8,821 nt of DNA. Origin: JBGPYB01 sp041493035 (GTDB lineage: Bacteria > Acidobacteriota > Vicinamibacteria > Fen-336). The stretch lies in assembly GCA_041493035.1 (NCBI GenBank), contig JBGPYB010000180.1:1-8821 (forward strand), read 5' to 3'. This document shows, piece after piece, positions 1-6,800 of the stretch. Numbering within the stretch: the first letter of the stretch is position 1; each line of letters begins with the position of its first letter. Under the pieces are notes generated by a model. The model saw nothing but the letters and a program-made list of their open reading frames with translations, was not told the DNA's origin and searched no databases. The position numbers were made by a program, and so were the translations under genes.

Positions 1-144
1 AGCGGACTGGCTCGAGGCGTGAGCCGATGGTGTCATGACCGCAAGGATCTGGTGTTGCTCGAAAGGGAGCGGTCTCCCAGCCCCTTCGTCCCCCTGCACG
101 GCCTGAGCTGGGAGCGGTTCCTCGCAGGACTCGGGAAGTCGTGA
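1..144 (+). CDS. 3' end of an unidentified protein (partial, 47 codons visible)
   Basis: Frame 1 is open from the first base to a TGA at 142-144, and most codons end in G or C, as in the real genes here. The visible C-terminus is rich in charged residues (HDRKDLVLLERER) and ends SWERFLAGLGKS. The W-x-x-F-x-x-G ending faintly recalls the tail of small DUF397-type proteins, but this is too short to assign. A terminator-like hairpin begins eight bases after the stop, which supports a true gene end. The gene converges on the beta-lactamase-fold gene. No function is proposed, and chance openness in GC-rich DNA cannot be excluded. Confidence 0.4.
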   Translation, partial: SGLARGVSRWCHDRKDLVLLERERSPSPFVPLHGLSWERFLAGLGKS

Positions 145-151
145 TCCAGCA

Positions 152-183
152 GCGGGGGCGGCCCCGCCACTGGTTCTTGTTCA
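152..183 (+). terminator. Rho-independent-like terminator after the partial upstream gene
   Basis: GCGGGG at 152-157 pairs perfectly with CCCCGC at 162-167 around a four-base loop, giving a six-bp all-GC stem. It is followed by a T-enriched stretch (TGGTTCTTGTT, 171-181). It starts eight bases after the TGA of the upstream frame. On the opposite strand the stem is not followed by T residues, so it is oriented for the + strand gene. The T tract is interrupted, so strength is uncertain. Confidence 0.4.
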
Positions 184-217
184 CGCCAGGAGCGCTCGTG
201 AGACGACTACGCGCTCC

Positions 218-1279
218 CTAAGGCGAGACGATCTCGGCGATAGTGCGGGCCAGGTCGGTCGGGTGGGCCCCCTGGAGGTTGGTGAGGATCGCGACCGCGA
301 GACCGCGGTCGGGTTGCAGGTACAGGATGTTGCTCACGCGCTCCCGATCGCCCATGTGGGAGACCTCGCGCCGCCCCTTCCACTCTTCCAGCTCCCAGCC
401 GAGGCCGTAGCCGAGAACGCGACCCGCGCGGGTCTTCTGCTTCGTCCACATCGCCCCGCGCGTTTCGGGCTTGAGCAGCGTTCCGCTCTCGACGGCGGAG
501 GCCAAGCGCGCCACGTCTGCGGCCGTGGCGATCAGCCCTCCCCCGGGGATCTTGTAGCTTGTATTCGTCGGCGAAGAGTTCCGAAGCTCGCCGTTGGCGA
601 TTCGGAAGTACCCCTGGGCGCGGTGGGGGATGAGGACGCCCGCGTCGTCGTCGCGAGTCGCCTCCATCCCGGCGGGGCGGAAGACGTTCTCCCGCAGGTA
701 GTCGAGAAAGCGCACCCCGGAAGCCGCTTCGACCACCGCCCCCAGCAGGCTGTAGCCGTACGTGCTGTAAAGATAGGCCGTTCCCGGCTCGTGGACGAGG
801 GGGTCGTCCTTGAAGACGTCGAGCCCCTCGAGGATGCTCACGTAGCGGCGCGTGGCGTCGAACGCCTCGTTGGGAAGATAGGTGCGAATGCCACCGAGGT
901 GGGCCAGGAGCTGGCGCGACGTGATCGGCCACGGTTTCTCAGGAAAGCCCGGGACGTAGCGGCGAATGGGAGCATCGAGGTCGAGGCGCCCCTTCTCGAC
1001 GAGCTGCATCGCCGCGATGGCCGTGATGGGCTTCGAGACCGAAGCGAGGCGATACATCGTCTCGGCCGAGGCCGGGACCGCGTTCTCGGCGTCCGCCAGG
1101 CCGAAGCCGGCCGTCCACCGGAGTTGCCGATCCACGACGACCGCCACCGATAGACCCGGGATTCGCCTTTCGGCCAGGAAGGCGTTGGCGGCCGACTCGA
1201 TGGCCTGGACCTGTGCGGCGGGAAGAGGCTGCAAGGCCGCGGGCGCGGCGAGCAGAGCCACGCCCAGCGCGGCAATCAT
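218..1279 (-). CDS. LACTB-like serine beta-lactamase family protein (class C / penicillin-binding fold, 353 aa)
   Basis: A serine hydrolase of the beta-lactamase/PBP superfamily. S80-V-S-K83 is the SxxK nucleophile and base motif. Y171-S-T173 occupies the YxN position, and H308-M-G310 the KTG/HxG position. The HLGGIR segment (127-132), YSTYGYSLLG (171-180) and SYKIPGGGL (241-249) resemble the LACTB branch (mitochondrial LACTB and bacterial homologues), which behaves as a peptidase or esterase rather than an antibiotic-resistance enzyme. Residues 1-22 are hydrophobic and Ala-rich but lack a basic n-region, so export is possible, not certain. The ATG overlaps the stop of top6B by one base (TGATG), with GGGAGAAG just upstream; an in-frame GTG directly before the ATG is an alternative start. 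The gene is the distal member of a two-gene operon. The substrate is unknown. Confidence 0.93.
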   Translation of the reverse strand: MIAALGVALLAAPAALQPLPAAQVQAIESAANAFLAERRIPGLSVAVVVDRQLRWTAGFGLADAENAVPASAETMYRLASVSKPITAIAAMQLVEKGRLDLDAPIRRYVPGFPEKPWPITSRQLLAHLGGIRTYLPNEAFDATRRYVSILEGLDVFKDDPLVHEPGTAYLYSTYGYSLLGAVVEAASGVRFLDYLRENVFRPAGMEATRDDDAGVLIPHRAQGYFRIANGELRNSSPTNTSYKIPGGGLIATAADVARLASAVESGTLLKPETRGAMWTKQKTRAGRVLGYGLGWELEEWKGRREVSHMGDRERVSNILYLQPDRGLAVAILTNLQGAHPTDLARTIAEIVSP

Positions 1280-2994
1280 CACACCATCTTCTCCCGGCTT
1301 CGCTCGAGGGTATCGCGGAGGACGGTCACCACCTTCTGCTCTTCCTTGTCGGAGAGGCCGAGGATCTCCTTGAGTGCGATCCCGATGTGGGGGATGAACT
1401 TCTCGATGTACCCCTTCTTCTTGGCCTCGGCCTCCGCGCGGCGGTTGTGGCGGATGTGCGCGCCGAGCTTGCGGCCGACTTCCATCAGGCCAAGGCGAAG
1501 CTCCTTCACGATCTCGGGGTAGTGGGCGATGGCCTCTTTCGATTCGGAAGTGAAGGGGACCCAGACCGAGGCGATGTGGACCATCAGCACCATCGGCCCG
1601 CTGGGGAGCGCGCCCTTCGACATCGACATGCCGTACGAGCGCCAGTCGACACTCATCACGGCCTTGCTGATGGCACAAGCGGCCGCCTGATACTGGAGGG
1701 GGACCCGGTTCGCGAGGCGGAAGAGATCGATCAACTCGTCGGCGGGTAGGCTTCCCCCGTAGGCGAGACCCACCTCCACCTGAAACGGATTGCCGCGATA
1801 GACGGCGGGCGGCCGCGTCACCGCCTCGTAGTAGTCGGCCTCGATCCGCTTCCGGAGGCCCGCCCGGATCGCCTCCTCGCCGATGGGAGAGAGGCAGTTG
1901 GTGGGCGGCGCCATGATCTTGACCGACTGGATCGCTTTGTGGAGGCGCTCCACGTCGGCCGGAGAAAGGGCGTGGGGCCGGTTGGTGGGCTTGAGGCGCG
2001 CGATCTTCGTGACCTCGGCCACGACCTTGTCGGTGACGCGGGAGAAATCCCCCTTGAGGGCCGCCGAGAGGTTCCGCGCGGGCGTGTCCTGAAGCATCCG
2101 CAGAAGCATCCCCAGCTCGACGCCGTACGGGTGAGGCTTGATCTCCTTGGGCTCCTCGGGGAGCTGATGGATGGCGCGAGCGTAGTGGACCGGTTCCTGG
2201 TTGGGTGGCGTGTAGAAGATCTCCGCGTGAGGATTGGCCAGAGCGGTCTGCTCGACGTAGTCGTCCACCGAGCGTCGCCCTTTCTTGTAGAGGGCCTCCA
2301 GCTCGATCTCGACTTTCGTCCCGTGCTTCACGTCCCACTCGCAGGGTTCTTCTTTCAGGACCAGAGGCTCGTTCTTCTTGGTGTCGACCGTGACCTCGAA
2401 CAGATGGGCCGGCGCCTTGCTGCTCGTTCGGCTCCGGATCGTGACGGGCTTGCCGGTGGTGAGCTGGCCGTACATGCCGGCCGCGGACACGCCGATACCC
2501 TGCTGCCCGCGCTGCTGCTTCAGCGTGTGGAACTTGCTGCCGTAGAGCAACTTTCCGAAGACTCGCGGAATCTGCTTGCGGACGATCCCCGGCCCGTTGT
2601 CCTCGACCGAGGTCCGGAAACGGTCCTCCGCGAGCTGCTGGATGCCGATCCGCAGCGTCGGCAGGATGCCGGCTTCGCCGCACGCGTCGAGGGAGTTGTC
2701 GACGCACTCGCGGACAGCCGTCAGCAGCGCCTTCTGCGGGTTGTCGAAGCCCAGCAGGTGACGGTTCTTGACGAAGAACTCGGAGACCGAGATCTCCCGC
2801 TGCTTCTGGGCCATCGATTCGGCCGTCGCCCGTCGTACGGGCGCGTTCTTGGACGCCGCTTCCGCGACCGGGGCCTCCGGCGCCGGCCCCGCGGCTACCG
2901 CGGGAGCCGCGTCCGCCGGCTCTTCGAAGAGCCCGAGCTGTGGCTTCGCGCTCTTGCGACCCTGTTTCAGAGCACCTTTCTTGACTCGATCCAA
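1279..2994 (-). CDS. top6B: DNA topoisomerase VI subunit B (GHKL ATPase subunit, 571 aa)
   Basis: ATPase subunit of a type IIB topoisomerase, which with subunit A passes one duplex through another using ATP. The GHKL domain is intact: E96-C-V-D-N100 (general base and Mg ligand), D132-N-G-P-G136, and G163-QQGIG-168 for the ATP lid. A helix-two-turn-helix-like middle follows. The transducer carries N429-RVPLQYQ and VPFTSESKEAI (479-489), whose K486 aligns with the switch lysine of archaeal Top6B. The core starts near residue 61 and is about 510 aa, the normal family length. It is preceded by a Lys/Ala/Pro-rich extension of about 60 residues containing QLGLF at 19-23. The chosen start is TTG, the only start codon after the upstream in-frame stop that keeps this extension; no Shine-Dalgarno is visible, and ATG at codon 61 is the alternative. 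No top6A lies next to it. GyrB and MutL are excluded by the transducer motifs. Confidence 0.96.
   Translation of the reverse strand: MDRVKKGALKQGRKSAKPQLGLFEEPADAAPAVAAGPAPEAPVAEAASKNAPVRRATAESMAQKQREISVSEFFVKNRHLLGFDNPQKALLTAVRECVDNSLDACGEAGILPTLRIGIQQLAEDRFRTSVEDNGPGIVRKQIPRVFGKLLYGSKFHTLKQQRGQQGIGVSAAGMYGQLTTGKPVTIRSRTSSKAPAHLFEVTVDTKKNEPLVLKEEPCEWDVKHGTKVEIELEALYKKGRRSVDDYVEQTALANPHAEIFYTPPNQEPVHYARAIHQLPEEPKEIKPHPYGVELGMLLRMLQDTPARNLSAALKGDFSRVTDKVVAEVTKIARLKPTNRPHALSPADVERLHKAIQSVKIMAPPTNCLSPIGEEAIRAGLRKRIEADYYEAVTRPPAVYRGNPFQVEVGLAYGGSLPADELIDLFRLANRVPLQYQAAACAISKAVMSVDWRSYGMSMSKGALPSGPMVLMVHIASVWVPFTSESKEAIAHYPEIVKELRLGLMEVGRKLGAHIRHNRRAEAEAKKKGYIEKFIPHIGIALKEILGLSDKEEQKVVTVLRDTLERSREKMV
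1288..1295 (-). promoter_or_regulatory. Ribosome binding site for the LACTB-like gene, inside the top6B 3' end
   Basis: On the minus strand GGGAGAAG lies eight bases before the ATG at 1279. It sits within the last codons of top6B, so translation of the downstream gene can be fed by ribosomes finishing top6B. It supports the ATG (or the adjacent GTG) over any other start. Confidence 0.6.
2926..2940 (-). other. QLGLF, possible sliding-clamp-binding motif in the Top6B N-terminal extension
   Basis: Codons 19-23 of top6B encode Q-L-G-L-F, a four-of-five match to the bacterial beta-clamp-binding consensus QL(S/D)LF. It is followed by acidic EEP and then an Ala/Pro-rich, probably disordered linker (about residues 27-60) before the GHKL domain. 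Clamp-binding peptides usually sit in flexible tails like this. The match is seen directly; the binding is inference. The motif exists only if translation starts at the TTG. Confidence 0.4.
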
Positions 2995-3011
2995 ACGCGC
3001 GAGTCTAGCAT
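2981..3011 (+). promoter_or_regulatory. Candidate promoter for the tryptophan dioxygenase gene, overlapping the top6B start
   Basis: TTGACT (2981-2986) matches the -35 consensus at five of six positions. Possible -10 elements are TCTAGC at 3004-3009 (spacer 17) and TAGCAT at 3006-3011 (spacer 19, four of six). The -35 box lies within the first codons of top6B. On the minus strand TAGACT (3007-3002, four of six) could be a -10 box for top6B, placing its transcription start almost at the TTG. Only 66 bp separate the two divergent starts, so the promoters must overlap. Hexamers this weak occur by chance. Confidence 0.3.
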
Positions 3012-3060
3012 GCCCCGTTTTGCGGCCGGCTCCTCGCCGGGGCCTGGAGCACGATGGGGC

Positions 3061-3740
3061 ATGGCGGAATCAACCCTAACCTATGGTGGGTACCTGAAGG
3101 TTCCGGAACTCCTCTTGCTCCAGGAAAGCCTCTCGTCCCCCCTCCAGCACGACGAGCCCCTCTTCATCGTCATCCATCAGGTCTACGAGCTCTGGTTCAA
3201 GCTCGTCCTCCACGAGGTGGACACGGCCATCGGCCACCTCGGCGAGGACAGGGTCGCCGAGGCGACGCGGCTGCTGCGTCGCGTGGTGGAGATCCAGCGT
3301 CTTCTGGTGCACCAGGTGCGGATCCTCGAGACGATGCGCCCCCAGGACTTCCTCGGCTTCCGCTACCACTTGAACCCGGCCTCGGGTTCCAGTCGGTTCA
3401 GTTCCGGGAAGTGGAGTTCGTCCTCGGCCTGAAGGACCCGGGTGTCCTGGCGCGTCTCCGATCGTCCCCCGAGGAGAAGGCCCGCCTCGAGGCCCTGCTG
3501 AAGATCTACGAGGAGCCGGACGCCCACGCGGATCTGAACGCCCTCACCGAGGTCCTCATCGAGATGGACGAGTGCCTGTCCCTGTGGCGGGCCCATCACG
3601 TGCAGATGGTGGAGCGGATGATCGGGGCCAAGCGCGGCACGGGGGGAAGCGACGGTGTCGGCTACCTTCAATCGACCCTGCCGAAGCGGACGTTCCCCGA
3701 CTTGTGGCGTGTCCGCACCCGTATCGGCCTCGAGCCGTAG
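3061..3740 (+). pseudogene. kynA: Tryptophan 2,3-dioxygenase, frameshifted and internally shortened
   Basis: Heme enzyme opening L-tryptophan to N-formylkynurenine, first step of the kynurenine pathway. The first frame (3061-3387) gives YGGYL (Y8, Y11), F35-IVIH39 and FLGFR (R101), matching known substrate-pocket residues. After SG109 the frame is lost: GGTTCC should be GGTTTCC, and restoring one T after 3387 gives the family motif SGFQSVQFR, then reads on to the TAG at 3738-3740. The second part has LWRAHH (H180 at the heme-ligand position), GTGGSDGV (T194) and FPDLWRVRTR. The restored protein is only 226 aa, whereas the family is usually about 260-300; about 45 residues seem absent between LEAL (143-146) and KIYEEP (148-153). 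ATG 3061 is preferred, with GGAG at 3046-3049; an in-frame ATG at 3010 lacks a binding site. Without the repair, translation stops at 3432. Confidence 0.9.
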
Positions 3741-3761
3741 CACGAAACGGTCATTCTTTTG

Positions 3762-3791
3762 TTGACACCCGAGCAACGAGTGCGGTAGCCT
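3762..3791 (+). promoter_or_regulatory. Sigma70-type promoter for the giant repeat-protein gene
   Basis: A perfect TTGACA (3762-3767) is followed after 18 bases by TAGCCT (3786-3791), which keeps the T, A and final T of the -10 consensus. It lies 22 bases after the dioxygenase stop and in a locally AT-richer patch (TCATTCTTTTG). The predicted start near 3798 would leave a leader of about 85 bases before the ATG at 3883. Confidence 0.5.
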
Positions 3792-3850
3792 GGGCGTCAC
3801 TCGGAACGCCGACCCCTCCTAAAGCATTCCGCCCGTAGGCTTGGTTCGCC

Positions 3851-3874
3851 CCTCCCCAACCAGGCCTGGGAGGT
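3851..3874 (+). promoter_or_regulatory. Ribosome binding site within a potential sequestering hairpin
   Basis: GGGAGGT (3868-3874) is a near-ideal Shine-Dalgarno, nine bases before the ATG at 3883, and fixes that start. CCTCCC at 3851-3856 is its exact complement (six bp, 11-base loop). An alternative fold uses the perfect palindrome CCAGGCCTGG at 3860-3869. Either fold buries part of the ribosome binding site, so the leader could control initiation. The rest of the 142-bp intergenic region also holds a weak five-bp stem (3793-3797 with 3806-3810) but no gene. Confidence 0.5.
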
Positions 3875-3882
3875 TTGCCACA

Positions 3883-6800
3883 ATGAAGCCCCGTCTCCGG
3901 TTCTCTGCCCTTGTGTGGGCGCTCGGCCTCGTTGCGTCTTCGGCAGCGGCTCAGGTCCCCACGCTGGTCAAGACGATCAACACGACGGGCACGGGCTCGT
4001 CGTCTCCCGGCGGCTTTGCCGTCGTGGGGTCGACGACCTTCTTCGCGGCGAACGACGGCATCCACGGCGTCGAGTTGTGGATGACCGACGGGTCGGCGCT
4101 CGGGACCGTGATGCTCAAGGACATCCGGCCTGGCAGCGCGGACTCCAACCCGCAGAACCTCCTGAGCGTGGGCGGAACGACTCTCTTCTTCACCGCCGAC
4201 GACGGCGTCAACGGCGTGGAGCTGTGGAAGAGCGACGGGACACCCGGCGGCACCGTCATGGTCCTGGCCGCAAACGGCGGCATCCGTAACGGCGCCAACA
4301 AGGGTTCGGACCCGAGCGGCCTCGTGGAGTACACGCCGGGGCTCGTGCTCTTCGCGGCCAACGACGGTGTCTTTGGGCGGGAGCTGTGGAGAAGCGATGG
4401 GACCGACGTGGGGACCACGATGGTCGCGAACATCTACGCGGCGAGCGGGTCCTCGAACCCGACATTCCTCACGAACTTCGGAGGCTTCGTCTACTTTGCG
4501 GCGGACTCGGTGAACGTGTCCAACCTATCCATCGGCGTCGAGCTGTGGCGCACCGACGGTACCTCGTTCGGCACGACCCTGGTGGCGGACATCAACCCCG
4601 CCGGGAACGGTCGCGTCTCCGACCTCACGGTCGCCGGAGGCCGGCTCTTCTTCGTGGCGAACGACGGGATCAACGGTGTCGAGCTGTGGCAGTACGACGG
4701 CGTCAGCGCGAGCATGTTGAAGCCTACCGCGGGAGGCATCCGCTTCGTCGGGGACTCCAACCCGGCCCACCTGACGGCCCTGGGAAGCACCCTGTTCTTC
4801 TCGGCCCGAGACGACACGGGGGGACATGGCATCGAGCTGTGGAAGAGCAACGGCACCGACCTGGGCACCATGTTGGTCGCGGACATCAACCCCACGACCG
4901 CCAATTCCAACCCCGCGAACCTGACCGCCGTGGGGGGCACGCTCTTCTTCACCGCCGACGACGGCACCCACGGCACCGAGCTGTGGAAGACCGACGGGCT
5001 CGCGACCGGAATAGTCCAGGATATCGTTCTCGGAGCGGCCAGCTCCAACCCGCAGTACCTGGTGAACGCGGCCGGCACGCTCTTCTTCTCGGCCGCGGGC
5101 CCGGGAGGCGTCGAGCTGTGGAAGAGCACCGGAACCGGGGCGACCCAGATACCGGACATCAACCCCTTCGGCAGCTCGCTTCCCACGGGCCTGACAGCCG
5201 CAGGGTCGACGGTCTACTTCTCAGCCGACGACGGCACCCACGGCACCGAGCTGTGGAAGAGCAACGGGACGACGGCAACCCTCGTCGCCGACATCAACGT
5301 CACGCGCGACGCGGCCATTTTCGGTGCGGTGCGCATGGGCGAGAACGTATTCTTCTCGGCCAACGACGGCACCTCGGGAGCGGAGCTGTGGAAGAGCGAC
5401 GGCTCCCTCGCCGGGACGGTCCTCGTCCAGGACATCAACATCACCCCCGCAACGGGAGACTCCTCGTTCCCGTCGAACCTCGCCGTGGTGAGCCTTACCG
5501 CAGGGACCGACACCCTCTTCTTCGCCGCGACCGACGGCAGCCACGGCAACGAGCTGTGGAGGAGCGACGGGACCCCTGGCGGCACGACGATGGTCGCGGA
5601 CATCATCTCCGGCCCCGGATCGTCCGACCCGCACGGCCTCGTGAACGTGAACGGGACCCTCTTCTTCGCTGCGACGAACGCGTCCGGCACGGAGCTGTGG
5701 AAGAGCGACGGAACGCCGGGCGGCACGGTGAGGGTCGCGGACATCAGCCCCGGGCCTACCTCTTCGAACCCTCAGTTTCTCACCGACGTGAACGGCACCC
5801 TCTACTTCGCCGCGAATGACGGCGTCCACGGCAACGAGCTGTGGAAGAGCGACGGTAGCGCGGTCGGAACCGTGCTCGTCAAGGACATCAAGGCTTTGGG
5901 CGGCAGCTCGAACCCCACGTCCCTCACGAACCTCAACGGCACGCTCCTCTTCACGGCCGACGAACCCACCTACGGCAACGACCTATGGAAGAGCGACGGC
6001 ACGGACCTAGGCACCGTGCCCATCGACATTCGGACCGGGGCGGGCTCGTCCAACCCCTCGAGCCTCACGGTGATGGGAAGCGCTCTCTTCCTCGCGGCGA
6101 GCGACGGCAGCACCCAGGCGCTGTGGAAATACGACGCGCTGGGTGGCGCCGTGTCGGTCAAGGGCCTGAGCTCGGCGGCGCAGTCCTTGACGAACGTCAG
6201 CGGGACACTCTATTTCCTCGAGGTGAAGACCTCGGGCACCGTGCTGTGGAGGAGCGACGGGACTACGGGCGGAACCGTTGCCCTGACGACATTCAGCGCG
6301 ACGGTGTCGCCCGCCGCCGGGAACCTCACCGGCGTCTTCGGCACGCTCTACTTCGCGGCCGACGACGGCGTGAACGGCCTGGAGCTGTGGAAGAGCAACG
6401 CGATGGGGACCTCCCTGGTGGCGGACATCTTCACAGGGGCCGGCCCTTCGTCGCCCGCGCAGCTCACGACCTTGCCGGGAGGCCTCCTGTTCACCGCCAC
6501 CGACAGCATCCAGGGTCGCCAGCTCTGGGGCATCGTGACGGCCGACGTGGGCGTCGACCAGATCGCGACCCCCAACCCCGTTGCCCTCGATGGGGTGACG
6601 AACGTGACCCTGACCGGCACGGTGACGAACCACGGCCACGTCGCGGCGCCCGGTGTCGTGCTCACCGAGACCCTGTCGTCGGTGAACTTCGTGTCTGGAA
6701 GCTGGACCTCGGGCGCCAACTCGGGCTCGTGCGGCGGCTCGCCGGTGAAGTGCGCCGTCGGCACATTGGACCCGGGTGCGGTCGCGACCGTGACACTCAC

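Noticed and set aside
263..1153. Long + strand frame opposite the beta-lactamase gene
   Set aside because: Low-complexity translation with no family motif; the opposite strand has complete catalytic motifs. A shadow of GC-rich codon usage.
218..2707. A continuous minus-strand frame of 829 codons that would fuse the beta-lactamase to an upstream Arg/Gly/Pro-rich region
   Set aside because: The upstream part is the +1 shadow of top6B in GC-rich DNA. The TGATG junction and ribosome binding site place the real start at 1279.
1939..3432. Long + strand frame running from inside top6B into the dioxygenase
   Set aside because: Only the part from 3061 is real dioxygenase. The upstream part is antisense to top6B and has no recognisable domain; the frame end at 3432 is caused by the frameshift.
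3793..3810. GGCGT/ACGCC inverted repeat as a terminator for the dioxygenase gene
   Set aside because: The stem is only five bp with an eight-base loop and no T tract, and it lies downstream of the predicted promoter start.
4386..5819. A 477-codon + strand frame with periodic RRAVEE-like motifs, plus matching minus-strand frames over the repeat gene
   Set aside because: The periodicity is inherited from the ELWxxDGT codons read out of frame. The main frame has the signal peptide, ribosome binding site and recognisable domains.
3961..6537. Regularly spaced identical 15-mers that could suggest a CRISPR array
   Set aside because: Spacing is variable and a multiple of three, flanks are similar rather than unique, and the frame stays open throughout. 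These are protein-coding repeats.
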